From positions 310,001 through 374,000 of the forward strand of contig JACRJX010000015.1 of NCBI GenBank assembly GCA_016235595.1: 64,000 nucleotides of DNA, written 5' to 3'. Position numbers and translations under genes: made by a program. The stretch is from Verrucomicrobiota bacterium (lineage in GTDB: Bacteria; Verrucomicrobiota; Verrucomicrobiia; CAIQCK01). The notes under the pieces are model-generated. The model ran no database searches, was not told the DNA's origin, and worked only from the letters and a program-made list of their open reading frames with translations. This document shows positions 8,934 to 17,511 of this stretch, piece after piece (the first letter of the stretch is position 1; every line of letters begins with the position of its first letter).

Positions 8934-10693
8934 TTCTGACAGCGCCATGGGGACTGCTCGCGTTGCTGGCGATCCCAGTGATCGTGGCCATTCATTTCTT
9001 TCGCCGGCGTTTTCCACCCAAAACCGTTGCCGGACTTTTCCTCTGGCAGGCGGGGCACACCCCGCAACAGAGCGGCGGCAGAGTTCAGCGTCCGCCGGTC
9101 ACCGCGAGCTTGCTCTTGGAATGTTTCGCCGCTCTCGCGCTGGCACTGCTCCTGTCGGGCGCGCGATTCAGCCCGGTGCAATCGCTCCAGCATCTGGTGG
9201 TTCTGCTCGATGACTCCGCTTCGATGGCCGCTGCTGACACCCGTGGCGAGACTGCTCGCGACCGCGCCGTCCGCCGTGTGCTGATGGAGGTCGATCCGCT
9301 CGGGCGGACGGCGCGCGTGACGCTGATCCAAAGTGGCGAGCGGCCAGCGGTGTTGTGCGGCCCGGCTGCGTCGCTGGCGGAAGCGCGGGCCGCGCTCGAC
9401 GCATGGAAGCCGCAAACGCCGCATCACGAGTTGGCGCTGTCCCTGCGCATGGCGCGCGAACTCGCAGGCAAGGATGGGCGGCTCCTGATCCTCAGCGACG
9501 TGTTGCCGCCGCAGCCTGTCGCCGACGCCCTCTGGGTTGCCGTCGGCAAGTCGTTGCCCAACGTCGGCATCGTCGCGGCCCAGCGCACGCTGACACCGGA
9601 GACCGGCAAGGCGTCCATTGCGCTGTCGCTGGCAAATTTCGCCGACGCACCCGTCCGGCGACGGCTGCGCGTGCTGGCTGGCGCAAACGAGGTGCTGGCG
9701 CGCGACCTCGATATATCGCCCGGCCCGTCGTCGTTGACGCTGCCGATTTCGCCGGGTCTGCCCGCGTTGCGCGTCGAGCTCTCCGCCGACGCGTTGCTGC
9801 GCGACAACGAGGTGTTTCTGGTCGAGCCGCGTCCGGCGGTTGTCGGCGTCGAAAACAAACTGCCGCCGGGCCGCGGTCGCAGTGCGCTCGACAAGGCGCT
9901 CGCCGCAATCCCGCGGGTGACTCGCGCGCAGCCCGGCCATCTGGTGTTCACCGCCGCCGAGCCGCCGCAGCCGATGTCGTCGAGTTGGCGCGTGAGCATT
10001 GGCGGTGCGGGCAAAGGCGGCGACTTTCCCGGCCCGTTCGTGCCTGAGAAACGCCATCCGTTGCTGCAAGGCGTTACGCTTGCCGGCGTGGTCTGGAGCG
10101 GCGCTGTGCCATTGCCGGCGGGCGGCGTCCAGCCGCTGCTCACAGCCGGCGACGTGCCGTTGATCGCCATGCGCGGCGCGCGGCCGGAGGCGGGCCTCTT
10201 TTTGAACCTCGATCTCGAACGCTCGAACCTCATCCGCTCGCCCGACTGGCCGATTCTCATTGCCAACCTCGTTGAGTGGCGGCGCCAGCATTTGCCGGGG
10301 CCGGAGCGTTGGAATTACCGCGCCGGCGAATGGGTTCGCGCGCGTCTGGCGCGTGAACCGAAGGGGCCGCTGCGCCTGCAAGCCAACGGTTTCGAACGCA
10401 CGCTCCCGCCGGGCCGCACGCTGGAGTTCCTCGCGCCGGTGGCTGCGGGCGTCTGTCGCGTGCTCGACGGCAACGAAACGCTATTTGAACTGGGCGTCAG
10501 TTTTCTTGATGAGCGCGAAAGCGATTTGCGCGACCGCCGCTCTGGCGAGGCCGGTGCGTTCGCGGCAGGCGCGCGCGGTTTGCGCGCCGAGGACGTGGCG
10601 GGATCGGATCCTCTGTTCTGGATTCTGCTCGCGCTGGCAGCGGCGGCATTGCTGGCGAACTGGACCCTTGCCGTGCCTGTCACACGCGCATGA
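8930..10693 (+). CDS. BatA/VWA-type membrane protein
   Basis: The 587-residue protein has a GTG start overlapping the DUF58 stop as GTGA. The N-terminus APWGLLALLAIPVIVAIHFFRRR is the classic BatA/aerotolerance-type N-terminal motif, with membrane helices near residues 6-23 and 60-78. A VWA domain follows with a MIDAS-like DDSASM at residues 94-99 that lacks the usual DxSxS spacing of a canonical site. A last helix sits close to the C-terminus (FWILLALAAAALLANWTLAV). In Bat-type systems such proteins are membrane partners of MoxR. Overlap with the next gene is again ATGA. Confidence 0.9.
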   Translation: MILTAPWGLLALLAIPVIVAIHFFRRRFPPKTVAGLFLWQAGHTPQQSGGRVQRPPVTASLLLECFAALALALLLSGARFSPVQSLQHLVVLLDDSASMAAADTRGETARDRAVRRVLMEVDPLGRTARVTLIQSGERPAVLCGPAASLAEARAALDAWKPQTPHHELALSLRMARELAGKDGRLLILSDVLPPQPVADALWVAVGKSLPNVGIVAAQRTLTPETGKASIALSLANFADAPVRRRLRVLAGANEVLARDLDISPGPSSLTLPISPGLPALRVELSADALLRDNEVFLVEPRPAVVGVENKLPPGRGRSALDKALAAIPRVTRAQPGHLVFTAAEPPQPMSSSWRVSIGGAGKGGDFPGPFVPEKRHPLLQGVTLAGVVWSGAVPLPAGGVQPLLTAGDVPLIAMRGARPEAGLFLNLDLERSNLIRSPDWPILIANLVEWRRQHLPGPERWNYRAGEWVRARLAREPKGPLRLQANGFERTLPPGRTLEFLAPVAAGVCRVLDGNETLFELGVSFLDERESDLRDRRSGEAGAFAAGARGLRAEDVAGSDPLFWILLALAAAALLANWTLAVPVTRA

Positions 10694-13431
10694 ACTGGCA
10701 TTTTCAATATCCCGAGTTGCTGTTGCTGCTAGTGCCGCTGCTATTCCTCTACGGCTGGAAGGCGCGGACGCGCGGGATCGGCGGCGCGGTGCGCGTCGTT
10801 ATCCTTGTCTTGCTGGCGTTGATCGCGGCAATTCCATTGTTGCCGCTCGGTGGGCGCGGCGCGGACGTGGTGGTGGTGGCCGACCTCTCCCGCTCGATGC
10901 CGTCGGAGAGCCGCGCGCGGATGCTGGAGATCATCAAGCTGATCGAAACGCGCCGCGGCGAAGGCGACCGCGTTGGCATCATCACGGTTGGCCGCGAACC
11001 TCGCATCGAACGGCTTGCGGAGTCGCGGCGCGAGACCGGCTCATTCACGCAGGATGTGGATGCCGACGGCAGCGATCTCGGCGGGGCGGTCGGGCTGGCG
11101 CTGAGCCTGATTCCGCGCGACCGGCCGGGACGGATCGTGGTCTGCTCTGACGGCGAGGCCAACGGCGCACCGACGTTGCCCGCGGCTTACGAGGCGGCGG
11201 CGCGTGGCGTGCCGGTGGATTTTCGTTTCTTCGGCCGCGGCGAGGCGGCGGACCTCGCGGTGGAATCGCTCGACCTTCCGGCCAGCGTCGAGCAGCGCGA
11301 GCCGTTCCAGTTCTCGGCGTGGGTGCGCGCCGACCGCACGGTCGAGGCGGAGGCGGTGTTGCGGCGCGACGGCACACCGATCGCGCGGCGGCGGCAGACG
11401 TTTGCGCCGGGAGCGACGCGACTGGTGTTCCGCGACCTGGTCGAGCGGTCTGGCATCGCGCGCTATCGGCTGGAGTTGCAGGTGGCGGGCGACCGCGTTC
11501 CCGAGAACAATGTTGGCGAAGCCGCCGTGCGCGTCGAGGCGCCGGCAGCACTGCTGCTGGTGAACGCCACGGGCGCGCCGGACAACCTTAGCCGCGCGCT
11601 CGAAGCCGGCAAACTCCGCGTTCGCATCGTCGAGCCATCGGCAATGCCGGCCGATGTCGCGGGGTTGGACGAGTTTCGCGCCGTGATCATTGAGAACGTG
11701 GCGGCGAATGCGCTCGGTGTGCATCGGCTGGCGATGCTCACGCGGTTTGTCAACGATCTTGGCGGCGGCTTGTTACTCACGGGCGGCAAGGCGTCGTTCG
11801 GCGTGGGGGGGTATTTCAAGTCGGCGCTCGACCCTTACCTGCCGGTCTCCATGGAGTTGAAGAACGAGCATCGCAAACTGTCGCTGGCGATGGTGGTGGC
11901 GCTGGATCGCTCCGGCAGCATGGCGGCGCCGGCCGGCGGTGATCGCACGAAGATGGACCTCGCCAACCTTGGCACGTGCGCGGCCATCGAAACACTCGGC
12001 CCGTATGATGAGGTTGGCGTCATTGCCGTGGATAGTTCGCCGCACGTTGTGCAACCGCTGACGCCGGCGACCGACAAAGAACCGATCCAAACGGCGGTGC
12101 GCAAAATCCAGTCCATGGGCGGTGGCATCTTCGTCTACACGGCGCTGGCGTCGGCCGGGCGGATGATTTCTGATTCCAACAAAGGCACGCGCCACATTGT
12201 ATTGTTTGCCGATGCGGCCGACTCGGAGGAGCCGGGCAAATACAAGGAACTGCTCGCGACGTTCGAGAAGATGGGCGTCACCGTCAGCGTCATCGGCCTT
12301 GGCCATGAGAGCGACTCCGACGCGGCGTTCCTGAAAGATGTGGCTCAGCGTGGCCGAGGCCGGATTCATTTCACCGCGAGCGTTGAGGAACTGCCGCAGC
12401 TCTTCGCACAGGAAGCGATCACCGTTGCGCGGTCGAGTTTTATCCCGGAGCAAACGGCCTGCCAGGCGCTGGCGGATATGACATTGCTGGGCGAACTGCC
12501 AGCGTCGAAGTTTCCGAGTCTGGACGGTTACAACCTGACTTACCTGCGGCCGGGCGCGAGTTGCGGGGTGGTGACCGCGGACGATTATCACGCACCTGTG
12601 CTGGCGTTCTGGCATCGCGGGTTGGGGCGGGTGGCCGCGTTGACGGCGGAGGCGGACGGCGAGTTTTCTGCGAGTCTGAACCGCTGGAAGGATTTTGGCG
12701 GTTTCTGCACCGGCGCGGGCCGCTGGCTGCTCGGTGGCGAACCTCCGCAGGGTGCGATGGCAACGGTCGAACGCGCCGGCGCCGAGGGTGTGGTGCGAGT
12801 GCAGTTGGACCCGGATCGCAAGCGCGGCGGCTCCGAAGATGTACGGGGCGCCACGGCGATGATCGTTCCGCCCGGCGACGGCACTTCGCAACGACTGAGC
12901 CTGGCGTGGGTGGGTGAGGATTGTCTGGAGGCGAGGTTCCCGTTGAACAAGCCGGGCATTCATCTCGGCGCGGTCGAGATCGGTGGGGGAAAGGTGTTGC
13001 GTCTGCCGCCGCTAAGTCTGCCGTATTCACCGGAGTTCGAACCGCGCGCCGATCCTGCGGAAGGCCGCAAAACGCTCGCTGAGATCGCTCGAGTGACCGG
13101 TGGAGTGGAACGGCTGGCGTGGAACGATGCCTTTGGCAACTCCGGTCTGCGCGACCGCCGCGTCAGGGACTTGGTGCTCCCGCTTGTGCTGGTGCTGTTG
13201 TTGTTGCACGTGACAGAGATCGCGGGTCGGCGACTGGATCTGTTCGGTGCGCTGACGAAGTGGCTGCGCTCACTAAAGCTGCCGGCGTTGGCGTACAAGT
13301 GGCAACGCAAGCAAGCGCGTCCAATGGTCGCGGTCCAGCGGGAAGAAACGAAGGCGCGGTCTGAGGCGCCCGCCGCCGCTTCACCTTTGGAGCGTGCCAA
13401 GGCCAAGGCTCGAGAGCGGCTGCGCGGCTGA
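10690..13431 (+). CDS. large membrane protein with two VWA domains and a glutamine-amidotransferase-like domain
   Basis: The protein has 913 residues. Two N-terminal helices (residues about 8-55) precede a first VWA domain with the metal site DLSRSM at 65-70. A middle region near 280-390 resembles the class I GATase-like fold found in such proteins (LLLVNATG, then GGGLLLTGGKASFG). A second VWA domain carries a canonical DRSGSM site at 406-411. A C-terminal helix (VLPLVLVLLLLHVTEI) and a basic tail end the protein. It is the last gene of the operon; the gap to the convergent regulator gene is only 9 nt, and I see no terminator there. Confidence 0.92.
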   Translation: MNWHFQYPELLLLLVPLLFLYGWKARTRGIGGAVRVVILVLLALIAAIPLLPLGGRGADVVVVADLSRSMPSESRARMLEIIKLIETRRGEGDRVGIITVGREPRIERLAESRRETGSFTQDVDADGSDLGGAVGLALSLIPRDRPGRIVVCSDGEANGAPTLPAAYEAAARGVPVDFRFFGRGEAADLAVESLDLPASVEQREPFQFSAWVRADRTVEAEAVLRRDGTPIARRRQTFAPGATRLVFRDLVERSGIARYRLELQVAGDRVPENNVGEAAVRVEAPAALLLVNATGAPDNLSRALEAGKLRVRIVEPSAMPADVAGLDEFRAVIIENVAANALGVHRLAMLTRFVNDLGGGLLLTGGKASFGVGGYFKSALDPYLPVSMELKNEHRKLSLAMVVALDRSGSMAAPAGGDRTKMDLANLGTCAAIETLGPYDEVGVIAVDSSPHVVQPLTPATDKEPIQTAVRKIQSMGGGIFVYTALASAGRMISDSNKGTRHIVLFADAADSEEPGKYKELLATFEKMGVTVSVIGLGHESDSDAAFLKDVAQRGRGRIHFTASVEELPQLFAQEAITVARSSFIPEQTACQALADMTLLGELPASKFPSLDGYNLTYLRPGASCGVVTADDYHAPVLAFWHRGLGRVAALTAEADGEFSASLNRWKDFGGFCTGAGRWLLGGEPPQGAMATVERAGAEGVVRVQLDPDRKRGGSEDVRGATAMIVPPGDGTSQRLSLAWVGEDCLEARFPLNKPGIHLGAVEIGGGKVLRLPPLSLPYSPEFEPRADPAEGRKTLAEIARVTGGVERLAWNDAFGNSGLRDRRVRDLVLPLVLVLLLLHVTEIAGRRLDLFGALTKWLRSLKLPALAYKWQRKQARPMVAVQREETKARSEAPAAASPLERAKAKARERLRG

Positions 13432-13440
13432 ATCGCAAGG

Positions 13441-14325
13441 TCAGCGGCGCTTGTTCTGGAACTGGCTTGGGGACATGCCGGTCTTGCTCTTGAAGAAAAT
13501 GGAGAAGTAGTTGGCCGATTCGAATCCGAGTCTCTCGGCGATCTCGCTGATGGTCTCGTCACGCTGGCTCAGCAGCATTTTTGCGCGATCGAGTTTGAGT
13601 TTCAGGAAGTAGCTCTTGGGTGAGAGCTGGGTCTCCTTCTTGAATGCCCTGCGAAACCAGGAGTAACTCACGTGCAGTTTGGCGGCCATGCTTTCAGTGG
13701 CAAAGTCTGCGGTGGACAGGTTGGACTCCATCATCCGGCATGCCTGTTCGATCTTAAGCGCGCGATAACGATCCGGGTCTCGCGCGGTTCGCTCGCGCAG
13801 GCGCTGGGCGATCTCCCGTGCGGCTTCGTTCAGTTTCCTGGCAACTCCAGGCATGGCCTGTGGTGTGAGCTTCTTCGAAGGCCCTGTCGTCCAGATGGTG
13901 GCGACTGGATAACTGTTCTCATTGAGGATGGGGACGCCCAAGCAATGGCATCCCACGAACTCTTCCGCAAAATCGGTGGTGAAACCCTGTTTGCGGCCTT
14001 GCCTCAGGTGCTTCTTGAATGCCGCCCGGTCCGTGATGGTGCTGTCGTTGAAGCGGGTAAATGGATACGTGGCGAGCAAAGCGTCCAGCTCTGCATCGGG
14101 CAGCCAGGCGATCAGGGCCTTGCCAGGAGCAGAGGCGTGCAGCGGAAACTCGTAGCCGGGATGGAAAGTGAAGCCCAGTCCGCGGTGCAGCGGCGTCAGG
14201 CTGAGCACCCGTCCAGTTCGCTTCCCCGCCGCAAGGACCCCCACACCCACGGTGCAGTCAATGGCCTCCTCGATTTGTTCCATCAGGCGTTGCGAAAGCT
14301 GGATCAATATCTCGTCGTCTGTCAT
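13441..14325 (-). CDS. hybrid transcription regulator: IclR-type effector domain plus AraC-type HTH
   Basis: The track start at 14415 gives an unlikely hydrophobic extension. I choose the ATG at 14325, which has AGGA about 10 nt upstream, giving 294 residues. The N-terminal 170 residues match the IclR effector (GAF-like) domain, with the motif ASAPGKALIAWLP, the run YPFTRFNDSTIT and GCHCLGVPI. IclR's own N-terminal winged helix is absent. Instead the C-terminal 100 residues are an AraC/XylS double HTH (VSYSWFRRAFKKETQLSPKSY, then SEIAERLGFESANYFSIFFK). It is divergent from the HzsA-like gene and probably controls it and its neighbours in response to a small organic ligand. Confidence 0.9.
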   Translation of the reverse strand: MTDDEILIQLSQRLMEQIEEAIDCTVGVGVLAAGKRTGRVLSLTPLHRGLGFTFHPGYEFPLHASAPGKALIAWLPDAELDALLATYPFTRFNDSTITDRAAFKKHLRQGRKQGFTTDFAEEFVGCHCLGVPILNENSYPVATIWTTGPSKKLTPQAMPGVARKLNEAAREIAQRLRERTARDPDRYRALKIEQACRMMESNLSTADFATESMAAKLHVSYSWFRRAFKKETQLSPKSYFLKLKLDRAKMLLSQRDETISEIAERLGFESANYFSIFFKSKTGMSPSQFQNKRR

Positions 14326-14523
14326 GGCGCATCCTGCGTGCCCCAATGTTAGAACCAAACCCGGGAGAAGGAAGAAAAAACACACGGGGCGTTGCTGTGC
14401 CGTCCCACGGGTCAAAACATGATAGTCATTCGGCCAGAAACTCTATGGCGCTGAAAGCGCATCTCTCGTAAGATATCCACGTAAACCACGAGATCATCTT
14501 ATGCTTTCCATGGGAGCACGGTC
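14326..14523. promoter_or_regulatory. divergent promoter region between the hybrid regulator and the HzsA-like operon
   Basis: This 198-nt region must hold promoters for both directions. Two small inverted repeats are visible: GCGCT-gaa-AGCGC near 14449-14460, and TAAGAT (14469-14474) facing ATCTTA (14496-14501). The second pair is spaced like a possible operator, and TAAGAT also resembles a -10 hexamer for the plus strand. No strong -35 is evident. The regulator's own product is the natural candidate to bind here, but this is inferred from position. Confidence 0.4.
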
Positions 14524-17379
14524 ATGAAGAAGATTAGACTGGTCATGGGATTAGCGGCGGCTTGCATCAGCGCAGCGACGGTTGCGGCCGCACCCGCTGA
14601 AGTTGTCTTGCGCGCCGATCAGCCCAACGCCATTACGTTTCCCGCACAACAGGCGAAGTTCGTGCGATTCGTCATCCACGCCAGCAGCAGGGGACATGCG
14701 TGCGTTGATGAGTTGGAAGTCTTCGGTCCCGACAGTGCGCGCAATTTGGCATTGGCCAGGGACGGTGCGAAGGCGGGTGCGTCGTCGTGCATCAGCGGCC
14801 ACGAGATTCATCAGGTCGCGCATCTCAACGACGGGCTTTACGGCAACGCGCACAGTTGGATCGCCGCCGGTGCCGGTGACGAATGGGCCCAGATCGAGTT
14901 GCCGCAGCTGGCGAAAGTGTCGAAAGTCGTCTTCTCGCGCGACCGCGAGGGCCAATACGGCGACCGCGTGCCGGTGTCGTTTGAGGTGCGGCTGTCGCTG
15001 GATGGACAACAATGGCGGACGGTCGGCGAGGTGAAGATGGCGACGGTATTCGGGCAGCCGAAGTCAAAGCCGGTCGCGCCCTACGTTTCGCCCGCGCCAT
15101 TGCCCGAGCCGGTGACGCATGACGGTTTGGTGCGCTACGCGTTCCTTTGCGAGCGCGCGACCTGGCAGCAGATCAGCACCACGGACCATCTCTCGCCACT
15201 GTTCAAGGACCGGCCTGCGTTGCCGGGTGGAGCACCGTATTGGGAACGCATCGCAAGGATGAAGCCGGCAGAGCGCACGCTCACGTTAATGGAGGAGATG
15301 ATGACGCGGCTGGCGGCGAAAGGAGTGGACGTCGCAGGCGAGCGCAAGGAACTGGCGGCGTTGCGCCAGCGACTGACGACAGGCGATGACGAGGCGCTTT
15401 ATCTCGACGCGCGTCTGGCGAAGCGGCGGCTGATGTTGCGCGATCCGGACCTTGCGCCGTTGCAACGCGTTCTCTTCGTCAAACGTCATCCCTATCTCTC
15501 TTCGCACAACTACAGCGACGTGCTCGACTCACAGTTCAAACCGGGTGGCGGCGTGTGCGTGCTGGAGATTCCCCAACGCGACGGCCGTCTGGAGCCGGCA
15601 GCGGCGAAACTCACGACGCTCTTTGATGCCAGCAACGGCATCGCGCGCGACGCGATGGCGGATTTCGAGGCGCGGAAGATTTACTTCGCATATCGGCCTG
15701 ACAAGAGCCGGGACGGAGAACAGGAACCTTACTGGCACTTGATGGCAATGAACGCAAGCGGCGGTCCTGCGCGGCAGCTCACAGACGGGCCGTTCCATGA
15801 TTATTATCCGTGTCCACTGCCTGACGGCGGATTGGCGTTCATCTCGACGCGATGCCGGGCGCGTTTCCTCTGCTGGCGGCCCCAGGCTTTCGTTCTTTTC
15901 CGCATGGACGGCAGCGAAATCCGGCCACTCTCGTTTGCGAATCTCAGCGAGTGGACGCCGACGGTGGCGCGCGATGGACGCATCCTCTGGACGCGTTCGG
16001 AGTATCTCGACAAGGGCGCGGATTTCGGCCACACGCTCTGGGCGGTGCGACCCGATGGCACGCACCCGGAGCTGATCTTCGGCAACAACACGCCGAACTG
16101 CTACATCAATGGCCGCGAGGTGCCCGGCACGCGCGAGATTCTCTGCACGATCTTCTCGCACGGCGGCGATCACAACGGGCCGCTCGGCTTGGTGGACCTC
16201 GCAAAGGCAAGAGCGCCGTTCGACTCCAACGCGGTCACAAACATCACGCCTGACACGACGCCGCGCTACAACATGAAGTGGCCGCGGCAGGAATGCTGGC
16301 GCGACCCGGTGCCGGTGACGCGCGATTACTTCCTCGCCAGCCACGCGCCTGCGGATCGGTTCGGGCTTTACGTTGTGGACCGCTACGGCAACCGCGAACT
16401 GCTCTACTTCGACCCGGCCATCGGCAGCATGTGCCCGACGCTGTTGCGTCCGGAGCCGAAACCGCCGGTGCTTGGCCCGAACGCACCGACGCTCGCCGAT
16501 TCGCAACAAGGCCAGTTTACGGTCGCTGATGTTTACCATGGCTTGGAGCCGGCGGTGCCACGCGGGAAGGTGAAGTTCATTCGCGTCTGCCAGGAAGTGC
16601 GGGCGGATCTGGAGCGGCTGGCCAGCGGCGAGTATCGGCGCGACCACGGACCCGTTTTCACTGATTTTTATGCCACACCGATTCACAAGGTTAAGGGCCC
16701 GTTTGGCTGGCCGAGCTACGTTGCAAAGACATCGCTTGGCATCGCGCCGGTGGAGGCGGACGGCTCGGCGAGTTTCTACGCGCCAGCGGGCAAAGTGCTG
16801 TATTTTCAGGTGCTCGACGAGAACTTCAACGAGCTGCAACGGATGCGGAGCGTGACGCAGTTGCAGCCGGGCGAGCAACGCGGTTGCGTCGGCTGCCACG
16901 AGCACCGCCAGACCGCCGCGCCGGTAAAGATGACACTGGCTTCGCGCCGTCCCCCGAGCAAGCTGCAGCCGCCGCCGTGGGGCGCGGTGCCGTTTGCTTA
17001 CGAGCGTGTTGTGCAACCGGTGTGGGACGCGAAATGCGTCCGTTGCCACGACGCGAACCAGAAGCACGGTGTCAACCTGACGGCCACGCTCGATGCCGAG
17101 CGCGTGCCGGCGTCCTACCGGACGTTGATCGCTGGCGGGTGGGTCCACTATTTCGATTTCACGTATGGCCTCCGGCACTCCAAGGCGGAGCCGCTGGGTT
17201 TTGGCACGCTCAAGAGCCGTCTCTGGCAGATGCTCGACGCCGGCCACCACGATGTGAAGCTGACGCGCGACGAGATGCACGCGGTGAAATGCTGGATTGA
17301 TCTCAACTGTCCACTATGGCCCGACTACGTCCCGCGCGACCAGCGTCCCCGCGCACCGCAAATCACCAAGGTTGATTGA
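14524..17379 (+). CDS. secreted HzsA-like protein with discoidin-type N-terminus and two heme c sites
   Basis: The 951-residue protein has a Sec signal peptide (KKIRLVMGLAAACISAATVAAA). A discoidin-like domain lies at about 25-170. A six-bladed propeller-like region follows (blades with DGGLAFISTRCRARF and ARDGRILWTRSEY), then a C-terminal cytochrome part with CVGCH at 788-792 and CVRCH at 838-842. This order matches proteins annotated as HzsA-related (alpha-subunit-like of hydrazine synthase). True anammox activity is not implied: no HzsBC partners are present. The function is probably a periplasmic redox or carbohydrate-linked oxidation step. It is paralogous to the gene at 19436 and is the first gene after the hybrid regulator. 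Confidence 0.85.
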   Translation: MKKIRLVMGLAAACISAATVAAAPAEVVLRADQPNAITFPAQQAKFVRFVIHASSRGHACVDELEVFGPDSARNLALARDGAKAGASSCISGHEIHQVAHLNDGLYGNAHSWIAAGAGDEWAQIELPQLAKVSKVVFSRDREGQYGDRVPVSFEVRLSLDGQQWRTVGEVKMATVFGQPKSKPVAPYVSPAPLPEPVTHDGLVRYAFLCERATWQQISTTDHLSPLFKDRPALPGGAPYWERIARMKPAERTLTLMEEMMTRLAAKGVDVAGERKELAALRQRLTTGDDEALYLDARLAKRRLMLRDPDLAPLQRVLFVKRHPYLSSHNYSDVLDSQFKPGGGVCVLEIPQRDGRLEPAAAKLTTLFDASNGIARDAMADFEARKIYFAYRPDKSRDGEQEPYWHLMAMNASGGPARQLTDGPFHDYYPCPLPDGGLAFISTRCRARFLCWRPQAFVLFRMDGSEIRPLSFANLSEWTPTVARDGRILWTRSEYLDKGADFGHTLWAVRPDGTHPELIFGNNTPNCYINGREVPGTREILCTIFSHGGDHNGPLGLVDLAKARAPFDSNAVTNITPDTTPRYNMKWPRQECWRDPVPVTRDYFLASHAPADRFGLYVVDRYGNRELLYFDPAIGSMCPTLLRPEPKPPVLGPNAPTLADSQQGQFTVADVYHGLEPAVPRGKVKFIRVCQEVRADLERLASGEYRRDHGPVFTDFYATPIHKVKGPFGWPSYVAKTSLGIAPVEADGSASFYAPAGKVLYFQVLDENFNELQRMRSVTQLQPGEQRGCVGCHEHRQTAAPVKMTLASRRPPSKLQPPPWGAVPFAYERVVQPVWDAKCVRCHDANQKHGVNLTATLDAERVPASYRTLIAGGWVHYFDFTYGLRHSKAEPLGFGTLKSRLWQMLDAGHHDVKLTRDEMHAVKCWIDLNCPLWPDYVPRDQRPRAPQITKVD

Positions 17380-17511
17380 CGTGGTACGCGCCGTGGGACA
17401 TACCACAAAAGTGGGATTGACCTCGCGCCGTATTTGTGTGCGAATAGGCAAAGGTATATTGGATAATTGGGCCATGCTCGAAGCGGAACGAACGACGTGA
17501 AAAAAAGCTCT
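17380..17511 (+). promoter_or_regulatory. AT-richer intergenic region before the YVTN cytochrome gene
   Basis: This 132-nt stretch is visibly richer in A+T than its surroundings. GTGGTA (17381-17386) faces TACCAC (17401-17406), a 6-bp inverted repeat with a 14-nt loop just after the HzsA-like stop. TATATT at 17455-17460 could act as a -10. This suggests a second promoter for the downstream pair of genes, but no good -35 is spaced correctly, so the call is weak. Confidence 0.3.

Noticed and set aside
8786-10381. 531-aa open frame on the minus strand
   Set aside because: It is a shadow of the DUF58 and VWA genes, with skewed composition and no signal or motif.
15529-17280. 583-aa open frame on the minus strand
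   Set aside because: It lies entirely opposite the HzsA-like gene. Its R/H/A-rich product has no domain features, as expected for antisense frames in GC-rich DNA.
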